From the NCBI RefSeq assembly GCF_001006045.1, contig NZ_CP011267.1:558001-622000 (forward strand): a DNA stretch of 64,000 bases, read 5' to 3'. The notes beneath the pieces were generated by a model. The model ran no database searches. It had not been told where the DNA came from and worked only from the letters and a program-made list of their open reading frames with translations. Of the stretch, positions 29,228 to 37,801 are shown in pieces. Every line of letters starts with the position of its first letter. Position 1 is the stretch's first letter. This DNA comes from Geoglobus ahangari. GTDB lineage: Archaea > Halobacteriota > Archaeoglobi > Archaeoglobales > Archaeoglobaceae. The translations under genes were made by a program, and so were the position numbers.

Positions 29228-30925
29228 ATGAGCCAGATTATGGAAATGCTCGTCAGAAGGGGCTTTATCTGGCAGTCATTTGAGATTTACGGCGGAATGG
29301 CGGGTTTCATCGATTACGCTCCTCTTGGAAACGGTCTGAGAAGGAAGATAGAGAACCTGTGGCGAGAGTTTTTCGTCGTGAATGAGAGGAGTGTGGAGAT
29401 CGACACGCCTACTGTTGGAATAGAGGAGGTTTTCATAGCTTCGGGACATGCTGAGGGTTTCACGGATGTTGCGATAGAGTGCTCTGAGTGCGGTAGGGTG
29501 TTTAGGGCAGATCACTACGTGAAGGAGAAGTTAAACCTCGAGGTTGACCCGACAATAGAGGCTGTAAAGGCCGTAATCGAGGAGTTTGACCTGAGGTGTG
29601 AGTGTGGTGGAAAGTTCAAAGAGCCCGAGCACTTCAACCTGATGTTCGAGACGAAGATTGGCCCGGGAAGGGGCAAGAAGGGGTATCTCAGGCCTGAAAC
29701 CGCTCAGGGCATCTTCATAGCCTTCAAGAGGCTCTCAGATTACTTCAGACACAAGCTCCCGTTCGGAGTGGCGCAGATTGGGAGAGCCTACAGAAACGAG
29801 ATCAGCCCGAGGCAGGGTGTGATCAGGCTGAGGGAGTTCAATCAGGCCGAACTCGAGTTTTTCTGCCATCCCGGAGAGAAAAAGCACCCGGACTTTCACA
29901 AGTATGCCGATGATGTGGTCACTCTCGTTGACAAGTTCGACAAGGAGCACAGGATCACCCTGAGAGAGGCTGTGGAAAGGGGAATAATAGCCCACGAGCT
30001 CCTCGCCTATTTTGTCGGAAAGACGAGGAGGTTCCTACTCGCGGCGGGTATAAAGGACGACAAGCTCAGGTTCAGACAGCATAAGGACGACGAAAGGGCC
30101 CACTACGCAGTCGACTGCTGGGATGCTGAGGTTCTGCTGAGCTACGGGTGGATAGAGGTTGTGGGAATAGCTGACAGAAGCGACTACGACCTTTCGAGGC
30201 ACACGAAGTACAGCAAGGAAGATCTGAGCGTGTTCGTTCCATACGACGAGCCCGTGAAAGTGAAGAGAAAGAAAGTTGTTGCCAACATAGCAAAGCTCGG
30301 TCCCGTTTTCAAGGAGAAGGCCAAGAAGATTGCCGAGGAGCTTGCCAAGCTCGAGTCTGCTGGAGATGAGGTTAAGGTCGTCGTTGATGGAGAGGAGATC
30401 ACAGTAACCTCGGAGTTCTATGAGGTCAGGGAGGTTGAGGAGGAAATTCACGGGGAGAAGATAGTCCCGCACGTCATCGAACCGTCATTCGGGCTTGACA
30501 GAATAACCTACGCAGTCCTCGAGCATGCCTTTGATGTGGACCATGTGGACGGGGAGGAAAGGAAGGTTCTCAGACTGAAGAGATATCTCGCCCCCGTGCA
30601 GGTTGCTGTACTGCCACTCCTGTCTAAGGACAGGTTCGTGGAAGAGGCTGAAAGAATTGCCGAGAGCCTGAGGGAGAGTGGAGTTTACACGGAGCTTGAC
30701 ACTGCTGGGAGCATAGGCAGGAGGTATAGAAGGTACGACGAGATCGGCACTCCATTTTGCGTGACTGTGGACCACCAGACGTTTGAGGATGGAACTGTCA
30801 CGATCAGGGACAGAGACACGACATCCCAGATAAGGATCCAGAAGGACAGAATAGTCGATGTTATCAAGGAGCTCCTGAGCTCTGAGAAGGATATAAAGGA
30901 GTTTGGAGAGGTTTTCAGGCCGTAA
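29228..30925 (+). CDS. glyS: Glycyl-tRNA synthetase, archaeal alpha2 type
   Basis: Class IIa synthetase charging tRNA-Gly. The 565 aa have motif 1 near GGMAGFIDYAPLGNGLRRKIENLW, zinc-like CSECGR and CECGGK pairs (CECGGKF near 122), motif 2 RNEISPRQGVIRLREFNQAE from about 189, motif 3 in EPSFGLDRITYAVLEHAF and an anticodon-binding domain (APVQVAVLPLL to the end). ATG at 29228 follows a TATA-like CTTTAAATC at about 29195, so a leaderless or very short leader is likely. Confidence 0.96.
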   Translation: MSQIMEMLVRRGFIWQSFEIYGGMAGFIDYAPLGNGLRRKIENLWREFFVVNERSVEIDTPTVGIEEVFIASGHAEGFTDVAIECSECGRVFRADHYVKEKLNLEVDPTIEAVKAVIEEFDLRCECGGKFKEPEHFNLMFETKIGPGRGKKGYLRPETAQGIFIAFKRLSDYFRHKLPFGVAQIGRAYRNEISPRQGVIRLREFNQAELEFFCHPGEKKHPDFHKYADDVVTLVDKFDKEHRITLREAVERGIIAHELLAYFVGKTRRFLLAAGIKDDKLRFRQHKDDERAHYAVDCWDAEVLLSYGWIEVVGIADRSDYDLSRHTKYSKEDLSVFVPYDEPVKVKRKKVVANIAKLGPVFKEKAKKIAEELAKLESAGDEVKVVVDGEEITVTSEFYEVREVEEEIHGEKIVPHVIEPSFGLDRITYAVLEHAFDVDHVDGEERKVLRLKRYLAPVQVAVLPLLSKDRFVEEAERIAESLRESGVYTELDTAGSIGRRYRRYDEIGTPFCVTVDHQTFEDGTVTIRDRDTTSQIRIQKDRIVDVIKELLSSEKDIKEFGEVFRP

Positions 30926-31392
30926 TTTGTTATTTTTCAGATTTTTTGTTAATTTCAATGCTGTGCGATTCTCACACGGCAGTGATAAAACTTGCAAATG
31001 AAAATTCGAGTTATCAGAGCTCGTTTCGAATTATTTCCCCTAGAAAGGTAATCCCGATCATTTTTCTGAAAGGAAATAAAGCATAGTTGAGAATTCCATA
31101 GTGTTGCCAAGTAGCTGTCCATTATTTCAAGTGGAAATGACTTTGGGTTGACATCTCCAAAATCTTCTTGGGCAAGATGAAAGTGTGTGAACGTCTAATC
31201 CAGAAGTTGACAGAACAATTTCTAAAATATCACATCCAGATTGTGTTTAGCACTCTTCACAGATTGGATCTCCAGAATTCGGTTTTTATCCTTTCCAAGG
31301 CTAGAATTTTCATATGTCCTGTCTGCTAAATTCAGACAGTCCAAATTCCACACTGACAGATTAGAAAACTTCCCAACTTTTCCACCTACAGC
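30926..31392. other. 467-bp gene-free, AT-rich interval
   Basis: No convincing reading frame on either strand. It holds a 7-bp hairpin CTGTCTG/CAGACAG at 31319-31339, and ATTATTTCAAGTGGA at 31121-31135, a weak relative of the 23-bp dispersed repeat found at both edges of this region. It may contain a decayed gene or an untranslated RNA; nothing supports a definite call. Confidence 0.5.
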
Positions 31393-31806
31393 TCAGAGGT
31401 TTTTCAGCATCCTGTAAATTTCCGCAAGCTCTTTCATCACATGGACAATTTCCCGAATTTCAGCAATGCTCTCAGAACCTCTGGCCCTTTCGGCAAGCTC
31501 CCTCAACAGGATCTCAACACTCGCGATAGTATCCTCTGCTATTTCGTCTGCAGCCCCTCTACCCTCGGATTTGCTCTCAGCTTCGCTCGTCGCACTCTCG
31601 CCATTCTCCTTCTCCCCATTTACGGCGATGATCGTGACTTTTCCACCATCCTCCACGAGCGTGAACTCTCTCTTGCAATGGGGACAGAAAACCCTCTCGT
31701 CCTGCTGGAACAGGGGAAGGTAGCAGCTTGGACAGTGATGGCTGAGCATTTTCGCACCTTTCAGGAGAAGACCGACAGCTTCCGAAATTTTTTTATCTTC
31801 AGCCAT
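31393..31806 (-). CDS. UPF0148 (SSSCA1-like) zinc-binding protein
   Basis: 137 aa: a helix (ISEAVGLLLKGAKMLSHHCP) then a zinc ribbon CPSCYLPLFQQDERVFCPHC, which is the UPF0148 / Sjogren syndrome-scleroderma autoantigen 1 family signature, followed by an acidic linker and a long helical C-terminus. The family is conserved in archaea with no assigned role. It is divergent from the UPF0147 gene (51 bp between starts), and the two are often near each other in archaea as far as I recall. Confidence 0.87.
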   Translation of the reverse strand: MAEDKKISEAVGLLLKGAKMLSHHCPSCYLPLFQQDERVFCPHCKREFTLVEDGGKVTIIAVNGEKENGESATSEAESKSEGRGAADEIAEDTIASVEILLRELAERARGSESIAEIREIVHVMKELAEIYRMLKNL

Positions 31807-31857
31807 GTCAGAAGGTATAGACTTCCTGTATTTAATTCTGTTCGGGAGGTGGTATAT

Positions 31858-32109
31858 TTGACAGAGGCCTTAGATGAGGTGCTTGAGACTCTTGACAGAA
31901 TTATCCACGATGACACCGTGCCAAGGAACGTTAGGAGGACGGCAAGTGAGATAAAGGAGGATCTGCTCGCTGGTGGAGATATTGCCCTGAAGGCGGCAAG
32001 CGCGATCTCCGTGCTTGAGGAACTCTCCTCAGATCCAAACCTGCCGATGCACGTCAGGACCATGATCTGGAACCTTGTGAGCAACCTTGAGAGACTTTCA
32101 GTCCAGTAA
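31858..32109 (+). CDS. UPF0147 family helical protein
   Basis: 83-aa all-helical protein with the family core IIHDDTVPRNVRRTASEIKEDL and LEELSSDPNLPMHVRTMIWNLVSNLE. The frame is open upstream for 139 codons, but TTG at 31858 is chosen: it gives the usual family length, and GGGAGGTGG at 31844-31852 is placed as its ribosome site. Function unknown; conserved across euryarchaea. Confidence 0.88.
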   Translation: MTEALDEVLETLDRIIHDDTVPRNVRRTASEIKEDLLAGGDIALKAASAISVLEELSSDPNLPMHVRTMIWNLVSNLERLSVQ

Positions 32110-32173
32110 CTTCTCTTTTAATTTGGTGAAATTTCGGGAAAGGTTTTAACTGAGCTTTGCTCAAATCGGTTTT

Positions 32174-32710
32174 GTGGAGAGGCAGTTTGTGAGAGGGTTT
32201 ATAGATGGGGCACTTTCGGTGCTCGGAGTGGTCATAGGCGCATCTGCAGGGCAGATGGACATAATAATCTCCGCGGGAATAGGAGGAGGTGTTGCAAACG
32301 GAATCTCCAACATCTTCGGCGCACTCACAGCTGAGAGGGTGGAGGAGGAGAGAGAGTTCAGGAAGATAGAGAAGTCCATGCTCGTGGAGCTCAGAGACAC
32401 GGAGCTTTACAGGGAGGTGAGGAGGAGGGTTATAGTGAGGGGCATTGTAGACGGGATGTCGACGATTCTAGGAAGCTTGGTTCCCGTGCTACCGTTCATC
32501 GTCGCGTTTTTCATGGGGACGGGCGTTCAGGCTGCCCTTATTGCTTCGGTCTCGCTCACGGCTTTATCTCTCGGCGTAATAGGAATTTACTACGGCAGGA
32601 TCTCGAGGCAGAACCTGATGGTGTCGTCTGCCAAAATGATTCTGATGGGGCTTGTGACGGCCCTGATATCAATAGGGATAGAAAGGGGTGTTCACGTTTT
32701 TGTTAGGTGA
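32174..32710 (+). CDS. VIT1/CCC1-like membrane transporter (TIGR00267 type)
   Basis: 178 aa with a first helix pair (FIDGALSVLGVVIGASAGQMDIIISAGIGGGVANGIS), a charged cytoplasmic insert rich in Glu/Arg, and three more helices. The pattern FxDG...GxxxGA...GGGVANGIS resembles CCC1/VIT1 iron or manganese transporters, though archaeal members of this subgroup are uncharacterised. Start is GTG at 32174. It converges on the ferredoxin gene with abutting ends, next to Fe-S proteins, which loosely supports metal handling. Confidence 0.82.
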   Translation: MERQFVRGFIDGALSVLGVVIGASAGQMDIIISAGIGGGVANGISNIFGALTAERVEEEREFRKIEKSMLVELRDTELYREVRRRVIVRGIVDGMSTILGSLVPVLPFIVAFFMGTGVQAALIASVSLTALSLGVIGIYYGRISRQNLMVSSAKMILMGLVTALISIGIERGVHVFVR

Positions 32711-33013
32711 TTATTTTTCATCCTTAATTTCAGCTGGCATGTAGTGCCTGTAGAGCTTCTCCATGAAGTCGTCGAAGTCAATTCTCTCGAGTATGCTCCA
32801 GTCGAAAGGCTCCGCCTCCCTCTCCTCTATGTACAGCGAGTTTGTGGGGCACACTGCTATGCAGGAGCCGAATCCGTCGCACAGCTTCTCGTCCACGAGA
32901 GTAACCTTTCCGTCCACCATCTGAAGCGCGCCCGTGGGGCAGGACTCCACGCACCTGCCGCAGGATATGCAGGTCTCGTGGTTTATTGCTATGATCATCC
33001 TCCTCGTCTTCAT
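32711..33013 (-). CDS. Ferredoxin with one [4Fe-4S] and one atypical cluster motif
   Basis: 100 aa. The first motif CISCGRCVESCP (Cys15, 18, 21, 25) is a normal [4Fe-4S] site. The second, CDGFGSCIAVCP (Cys45, 51, 55), lacks the second cysteine. The same second motif is found in the N-terminal ferredoxin half of a bacterial family in which a C-terminal Cys-rich domain follows in one chain; here that second part is a separate gene immediately upstream (stop at 33014-33016, start ATG at 33013). Probable electron carrier. Confidence 0.85.
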   Translation of the reverse strand: MKTRRMIIAINHETCISCGRCVESCPTGALQMVDGKVTLVDEKLCDGFGSCIAVCPTNSLYIEEREAEPFDWSILERIDFDDFMEKLYRHYMPAEIKDEK

Positions 33014-33418
33014 TCAGAACCCCCTGTGGGCTCTCCTCTCAGCCTCAATCATCCTCTCGTCCACCACTCCCCTGTACTCCTCGACCTCTCCCGTAACCCT
33101 GACTATGAACCTCCTGACGTCCTTGTCCCCCTTCTCCCTCTCGACCATCATGTGGAGGGCCTGACAGCAGGGAACCTCCATCGTGTAGACCTCAACCTCC
33201 CCGAACTCTCCGGTCTCCATCAGGAGCTTTATCTTCTCGTATGTCCTCTTCGGGTCTTCGAGCATCGGACATCCTATCAGCACCGGAGTCTCGCCGAATT
33301 TCTCGGTTATCTCCTTGTCTATCAGGAGGGAGCAGTCAGATGCTATGATGATCCTGTCTCCCCTGAGGAACTCTGCCTTCGGGTGGACGAGGAGCAGTTT
33401 TACAGGCCACTGTCTCAT
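33014..33418 (-). CDS. Cys-rich partner of the ferredoxin (split C-terminal domain)
   Basis: 134 aa with Rossmann-like alternation and conserved ASDCSLLID, IGCPMLEDP and EVPCCQALHMMVE segments. It matches the C-terminal domain of fused 4Fe-4S proteins (WPVQLRLV... AADCVPF... LIGCPKLDD... EVPCC) known from clostridia and other anaerobes, quoted from memory. It is transcribed before, and directly adjoining, the ferredoxin gene. The family's reaction is unknown; the cysteine set suggests an Fe-S or redox site. Confidence 0.75.
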   Translation of the reverse strand: MRQWPVKLLLVHPKAEFLRGDRIIIASDCSLLIDKEITEKFGETPVLIGCPMLEDPKRTYEKIKLLMETGEFGEVEVYTMEVPCCQALHMMVEREKGDKDVRRFIVRVTGEVEEYRGVVDERMIEAERRAHRGF

Positions 33419-33809
33419 GCCATGAGTAGCACGGAGATCGGCATATAGATTCTCCCTAAGTTCTTAGGTGTGTTCCACATGAAATAAAGGGGTGGGTGTG
33501 TCTCAGACTCTCAGGGGGCATGCAGTGGGATTCCACAGGAAATGATGGGGTGGGAGACTCACGGGGGCGTTGGACAGAATAGGACTGGGAAAGAGAAAGG
33601 CCTTGTTCTCGCTTATCTGGAATTTTTCCACAGTTTTTTGTGTAAACGCTGATAGCTTTCTCGACATGGGAAAAATAAGGAAGGACATTGGAGATCGTCA
33701 GTTTCTACATGAAATGAAGGGGTGGGGGTCTAATACCTGAATTGAGTAACCGTGTTAATTCATGTTACTTTTGAAAAAATTTTTATTACAGCAAGCAGGC
33801 TTAGGTGTG
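33419..33809. repeat. Gene-free stretch with three reversed copies of the 23-bp dispersed repeat
   Basis: Copies at 33473-33495, 33531-33553 and 33703-33725, in the opposite orientation to those at 27.5-27.8 kb. Core: TCCACATGAAATGAAGGGG followed by TGG, with few changes per copy. Start-to-start distances are 58 and 172 bp. No reading frame is convincing between them. At the right edge an AAAAAATTTTTATT run at about 33774 is a likely TATA region for the next gene. Confidence 0.75.
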
Positions 33810-34109
33810 ATGCAGGCTGGTGAGATTCTGCTGAAAGCCAAGGAGCTTCACGGTCACATATGCCCGAATCTGGCCCTTGGGGTTAAGGCATCGCTTATAG
33901 CCATGGAGAAGCTCGGTGTGTCGAGAGCTGAGGACTACACGATCTCCGAAGACGTTATTGCCATTGTCGAGACGAACAACTGCTTTTCTGATGGCGTTCA
34001 GGTGGCAACCGGCTGCACGTTTGGAAACAACTCGCTGGTGTACCACGACATAGGGAAGAACGCGTTTACGCTCGTCAGGAGGTCAGGAGGTCAGACTGGA
34101 GAGCTGTGA
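33810..34109 (+). CDS. FmdE-like protein, N-terminal domain only
   Basis: 99 aa with the FmdE/FwdE domain: HGHICPNLALGVKASLIAM and VETNNCFSDGVQVATGCTFGNNSL, where His and Cys residues bind metal. Family proteins normally continue with a zinc ribbon in the same chain; here the zinc ribbon is the next gene, reached through a 4-base GTGA overlap. ATG at 33810 suits a leaderless start about 30 bases after an AT-rich TATA region. Homologues were named after a formylmethanofuran dehydrogenase subunit, but many act outside that enzyme. It heads an import operon. Confidence 0.82.
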   Translation: MQAGEILLKAKELHGHICPNLALGVKASLIAMEKLGVSRAEDYTISEDVIAIVETNNCFSDGVQVATGCTFGNNSLVYHDIGKNAFTLVRRSGGQTGEL

Positions 34110-34477
34110 GGGTTTACGTGGACTTTGATGAGGTCACGAGGAGGTACTTTGATGGGAAAGCGATGGAACTGTTTGAGAGGGTCATAGTCAGGAGGGAGGA
34201 GGAAGAGGAGCTGATGGAGGAGTTCAGGCGAATGTGGGAAGAAATAGGCTGGAAACTGCTTGAAGCGGACGACGTTTTCAGAGTTCACGAGGTTGAGGTC
34301 CCTCGCTTGGAAAAGGCGCCGATTTTTGAGAGCGTGAGGTGCGAGAGGTGCGGGGAGCTCGTAATGGGAACGAGGGTAAAGAACGGGCTGTGCCCGTCCT
34401 GCAGGGGAGAGTTCAACGCGGTCATCGGCAGGGGAATCGTGAGGTTCAGCAACGGCAGGTATGAGGAAATGGAGTAG
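34106..34477 (+). CDS. FmdE-like protein, C-terminal part with zinc ribbon
   Basis: 123 aa starting at GTG 34106 (VRVYVDFDEVTRRYF), with a helical middle and a zinc ribbon CERCGELVMG...CPSCRGEF near 77-101. It aligns in order with what should follow the preceding FmdE domain, and the two frames differ by one base. Either FmdE is genuinely split and coupled, or a frameshift (or sequencing error) separates it. Both halves look intact. It precedes trmO by 8 bp. Confidence 0.8.
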   Translation: MRVYVDFDEVTRRYFDGKAMELFERVIVRREEEEELMEEFRRMWEEIGWKLLEADDVFRVHEVEVPRLEKAPIFESVRCERCGELVMGTRVKNGLCPSCRGEFNAVIGRGIVRFSNGRYEEME

Positions 34478-34485
34478 GTGGAATT

Positions 34486-34926
34486 ATGGAGTTCACGCTG
34501 AAGCCCGTTGGGGTAGTGAGATCTCCATACAAAAATTTCTCTCAGGCTCCGTATCAGGGCCGGTTTTCAGATGCTGTGAGCGAGATCGAGGTGTTTGAGC
34601 AATTCTCCCCGGCGTTGAAGGATCTGGAGACCTGTACTCACCTCATTGTGCTTTACTGGCTCGACAGGGCGAGGAGGGATGTGATGGTCACAAGGACTCC
34701 TTACGGGGAGGAGGAGAGGGGAGTTTTCGCCACCCGCTCCCCTCACAGGCCCAACCCGATTGGGTTCTGCGTTGTGGAGCTTCTGGAGGTGAGGGGTAAC
34801 GTTCTCAGGGTGAGGTGGCTTGATGCCCTCGACGGGAGCCCGGTTGTGGACATCAAGCCCTACTCCTCGGACATAGACTCTGTAGAGAATGCTGTGATAG
34901 GCTGGTTCAGGGAGGTGAGCAAATGA
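34486..34926 (+). CDS. trmO: TrmO-type tRNA (t6A37-N6)-methyltransferase / TsaA
   Basis: 146-aa SAM-dependent enzyme of the YaeB/TsaA beta-barrel family; bacterial TrmO methylates t6A at position 37 of tRNA-Thr. The signature GVFATRSPHRPNPIGFCVVELLEV is clear, with the N-terminal GVVRSPY. Archaeal homologues near metal-uptake genes may act on other substrates. It lies between FmdE and the ABC importer genes and overlaps the binding-protein gene by 4 bp (ATGA), so it belongs to the transport operon. Confidence 0.88.
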   Translation: MEFTLKPVGVVRSPYKNFSQAPYQGRFSDAVSEIEVFEQFSPALKDLETCTHLIVLYWLDRARRDVMVTRTPYGEEERGVFATRSPHRPNPIGFCVVELLEVRGNVLRVRWLDALDGSPVVDIKPYSSDIDSVENAVIGWFREVSK

Positions 34927-36014
34927 GGAGGGTTTTGTCGGTTCTGGCTCTTCTTGCTCTTTCCATACTTCTCGCTGGCTGTGCACAGCAGGCTGAGGAG
35001 AATGGAAAAAAGACAGTCACGGTAACAGACGCTGCCGGCAGGACTGTTGAGGTTCCGGAGAACGTTGAGAGGATCGTGGCCATTGGACCGGGAGCACTGA
35101 GGCTCGTCGTTTATCTGCAGGCGACCGATATGGTGGTGGGTGTTGAAGATGCCGAGACGATGTGGGGTGAGACGGGCAGGCCCTACAGGATGGCACATCC
35201 AGAGCTTGCCGAAAAGCCGGTAATCGGCAGAGGAGGACCGTATCCATCTCCCAACTACGAAAAGATTGCTGAGCTGAAGCCAGACGTTGTCTTCGTCTCC
35301 GCATATCCCGAAATCGCCGAGGATGTGCAGCAGAAGACGGGAATTCCGGCGGTTGTCGTGAGCTACGGAAAGCTGGGCAGCTTTGACGACAAAACTCTCC
35401 TCGACTCTCTGAGGCTCATGGGCATGATACTCGGAAAGGAGGAGAGGGCCGAGGAAGTGGTCTCGTTCATAGAAAGTGCGGTTGAGGACCTCTCCACCCG
35501 TGCCGAAAGGGCAGGAGAAAGCCCTACAGTCTACGTGGGGGCAATCAGCTACAAGGGCGGGCACGGGATAGAGTCCACCCAGTGCAGCTTCGCACCTCTC
35601 ACAGTTCTGAAGGCCAGAAACGTTGCGTGCGAGGTGAACATGAGCGGGGCAATTTTCATAGACAAGGAGAAGCTCGCAGAATGGGATCCTGATGTGGTCT
35701 TTATAGACCTGTCCAACCTCGAGCTTGTGAAGGCTGACTTCCAGAAGAACCCGGACTTCTACAGGGAGCTGAGAGCATTCAGGGAGGGCAGAGTTTACGG
35801 AATTCTTCCGTTCAACTACTACTGGACCAATGTGGAGATTGCGATTGCTGATGCGTACTACATGGGGAAGGTGCTGTACCCGGAGCAGTTCTCGGACATC
35901 GACCCGGTGAAGAAGGCCGACGAGGTGTTCAGGTTCTTCGTCGGAAAGGAGCTTTACAGCGAGCTCGCGAGCTACTACGGAGGGTTTGGCGAGATCTCCG
36001 GAGAGTTCACATGA
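34923..36014 (+). CDS. ABC importer substrate-binding lipoprotein (BtuF/FecB type)
   Basis: 363 aa with a lipoprotein signal (LLALSILLAGC, lipid-modified Cys20) and a class III helical-backbone binding domain: DAAGRTVEVPENVERIVAIGPGALRLV and LKPDVVFVSAYPEI. It should capture an iron chelate, cobamide, haem or tungsten/molybdenum complex outside the cell. It overlaps the permease gene by 4 bp. The family cannot be assigned to one ligand by sequence reading; the FmdE gene in the operon hints at a metal or pterin complex. Confidence 0.92.
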   Translation: MRRVLSVLALLALSILLAGCAQQAEENGKKTVTVTDAAGRTVEVPENVERIVAIGPGALRLVVYLQATDMVVGVEDAETMWGETGRPYRMAHPELAEKPVIGRGGPYPSPNYEKIAELKPDVVFVSAYPEIAEDVQQKTGIPAVVVSYGKLGSFDDKTLLDSLRLMGMILGKEERAEEVVSFIESAVEDLSTRAERAGESPTVYVGAISYKGGHGIESTQCSFAPLTVLKARNVACEVNMSGAIFIDKEKLAEWDPDVVFIDLSNLELVKADFQKNPDFYRELRAFREGRVYGILPFNYYWTNVEIAIADAYYMGKVLYPEQFSDIDPVKKADEVFRFFVGKELYSELASYYGGFGEISGEFT

Positions 36015-37024
36015 GCTATCAGGAGCTGGTCAGGAAGAGGCTGGCCTTGGGAGTTGCGGTGAGCTTAGCTCTCCTCATCTCTCTTTTTGCATCCGCACTC
36101 CTCGGACCCTACCACATCTCGCTCGAAGATGTGCTGTCGAGAAACGTGGTTTTCTGGAACATCAGGCTCCCGAGGATCGTAACGGCCGTCATAGTGGGTG
36201 CAAGCCTTGCCGTGAGCGGTGCCGTGATGCAGTGCATCCTCAGAAACCCGCTTGCATCATCATTCACCCTCGGCATATCCCATGGCGCTGCCTTCGGGGC
36301 GAGCTTCGCGATACTCTACCTCGGCGCAGGCTTGACACACCGAGCCGGAGAGGGTGTGACGTTCCTGAACCCCTACCTCGTCACGCTCTTCGCCTTCCTC
36401 GGATCTCTTATTGGCGTGGTGGTGATACTGGCTCTCGCAAGGCTGAGGAGCATGAGCCCAGAGGCCATGGTGCTTGCTGGCGTTGCCATGGCGTCCCTCT
36501 TCTCAGCATCCACCATGCTGCTCCAGTACTTTGCCGAGAACGAGATCCTCGTCGCTTATGCGGTTTTCTGGACCTTTGGCGACATGGGGCGGACGGGCTG
36601 GAACGAGATCTGGCTCATGACAATCTCGTTTCTCGCAATCTTCCCCTACTTCTACCTGCGCAGGTGGGACTACAACGCCCTCCTGCTTGGAGACGAGACA
36701 GCAAGATCTCTGGGTACCAATCCGGAGAGGGTGAGGCTCACGGGAATGCTCGCGGCTGCGTTTTTAACCGCAGTCTCCACAGCATTTGCTGGAATAGTGG
36801 GTTTCGTCGGCCTCGTCTCCCCGCACATAATCCGGATGCTCATCGGGAGCGACTACCGGTTTCTGATACCACTTAGCGCAATCTTCGGGTCGCTCCTGCT
36901 GCTGACTGCAGACACTTTTGGCAGGATTGTCCTCTCTCCAGTCATCCTCCCCGTGGGGATAGTGACGTCCTTCATCGGTGCTCCGCTTTTCATCTACATT
37001 CTTGTGAGGGGCGGGGGAAGATGA
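36011..37024 (+). CDS. ABC importer permease, FecCD/BtuC family
   Basis: 337 aa with about ten membrane helices. Conserved LPRIVTAVIVGASLAVSGAVMQCILRNPLASSFTLGIS (near 57-92) and GIVGFVGLVSPHIIRMLIG (C-terminal) mark the FecCD family. It is coupled to the binding protein and ATPase by 4-base overlaps, so all three components of an importer are made together. It forms the channel as a dimer. Confidence 0.95.
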   Translation: MSYQELVRKRLALGVAVSLALLISLFASALLGPYHISLEDVLSRNVVFWNIRLPRIVTAVIVGASLAVSGAVMQCILRNPLASSFTLGISHGAAFGASFAILYLGAGLTHRAGEGVTFLNPYLVTLFAFLGSLIGVVVILALARLRSMSPEAMVLAGVAMASLFSASTMLLQYFAENEILVAYAVFWTFGDMGRTGWNEIWLMTISFLAIFPYFYLRRWDYNALLLGDETARSLGTNPERVRLTGMLAAAFLTAVSTAFAGIVGFVGLVSPHIIRMLIGSDYRFLIPLSAIFGSLLLLTADTFGRIVLSPVILPVGIVTSFIGAPLFIYILVRGGGR

Positions 37025-37767
37025 TACGGCTGGAAAACGTCTCCTTCTCCTACAACGGTTTTCCCATCCTCAGAAACGTGGACCTCGTTGTTGGGAGGAG
37101 TGAGGTCACATTCATACTGGGCCCCAACGGGAGCGGGAAGACGACGCTCCTGAGGTGCATTGCCGGAATTCTGAGACCTAAGGGGGTGGTTTACGTTGAG
37201 GAGCTAAACGTCGCGAAAGCAAACTCAGATGAGGTGGCGAGGAGAGTAGCATACGTTCCTCAGAGGACTGAAGCTCCTCCTCTCACGGTCTTCGACACCA
37301 TCCTGCTCGGGAGGAAGCCGCACATAAGGGCGGGAGTGAGCGAGAGGGACGTGGGGGTTGTGGAGAAGGTTATGAGGGAGCTGGGGATTGAGAGGCTGGC
37401 AGCGAGAAGGCTCACCGAGCTCAGCGGGGGAGAGCTGCAGAAGGTGGCAATAGCCAGAGCGATGGCTCAGGAGCCGAGGGTGCTGCTGCTGGACGAGCCG
37501 ACGAACAATCTGGACATAAGGAGCCAGCACGAGGTGATGAAGGCCGTTCTCAGACTCGTGAGAGAGAGGGAGATTTCGGCGGTAATCACGACCCACGACC
37601 TCTCGATCGCCGGAATGTACGCGGACAGGATAGTGATGGTCAAGGACGGGAGAATCCACGGGGTTGGTGGCAGGGAATTGCTTACGGCCGAGACAATCGG
37701 CGAGGTCTACGGAATGGAGGTTGAGGTGCACGAGGTGAACGGGAGGGTTGTGGTGTTTCCGAGGTAG
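37021..37767 (+). CDS. ABC importer ATPase, FepC/BtuD family
   Basis: 248 aa: Walker A GPNGSGKTT (34-42), Q-loop VPQRTEAP, signature LSGGELQKVAIARAMAQEP, Walker B VLLLDEPTNNLDIRSQ and H-loop TTHDLSIAG. This wording is typical of iron-siderophore/B12 importers. It overlaps the permease by 4 bp and is the last gene of the FmdE-TrmO-importer operon; a 34-bp gap precedes the next gene. Confidence 0.95.
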   Translation: MIRLENVSFSYNGFPILRNVDLVVGRSEVTFILGPNGSGKTTLLRCIAGILRPKGVVYVEELNVAKANSDEVARRVAYVPQRTEAPPLTVFDTILLGRKPHIRAGVSERDVGVVEKVMRELGIERLAARRLTELSGGELQKVAIARAMAQEPRVLLLDEPTNNLDIRSQHEVMKAVLRLVREREISAVITTHDLSIAGMYADRIVMVKDGRIHGVGGRELLTAETIGEVYGMEVEVHEVNGRVVVFPR

Positions 37768-37801
37768 GATACCTTTAAAATCCTGAAAGCTAAGCAGACC
37801 T

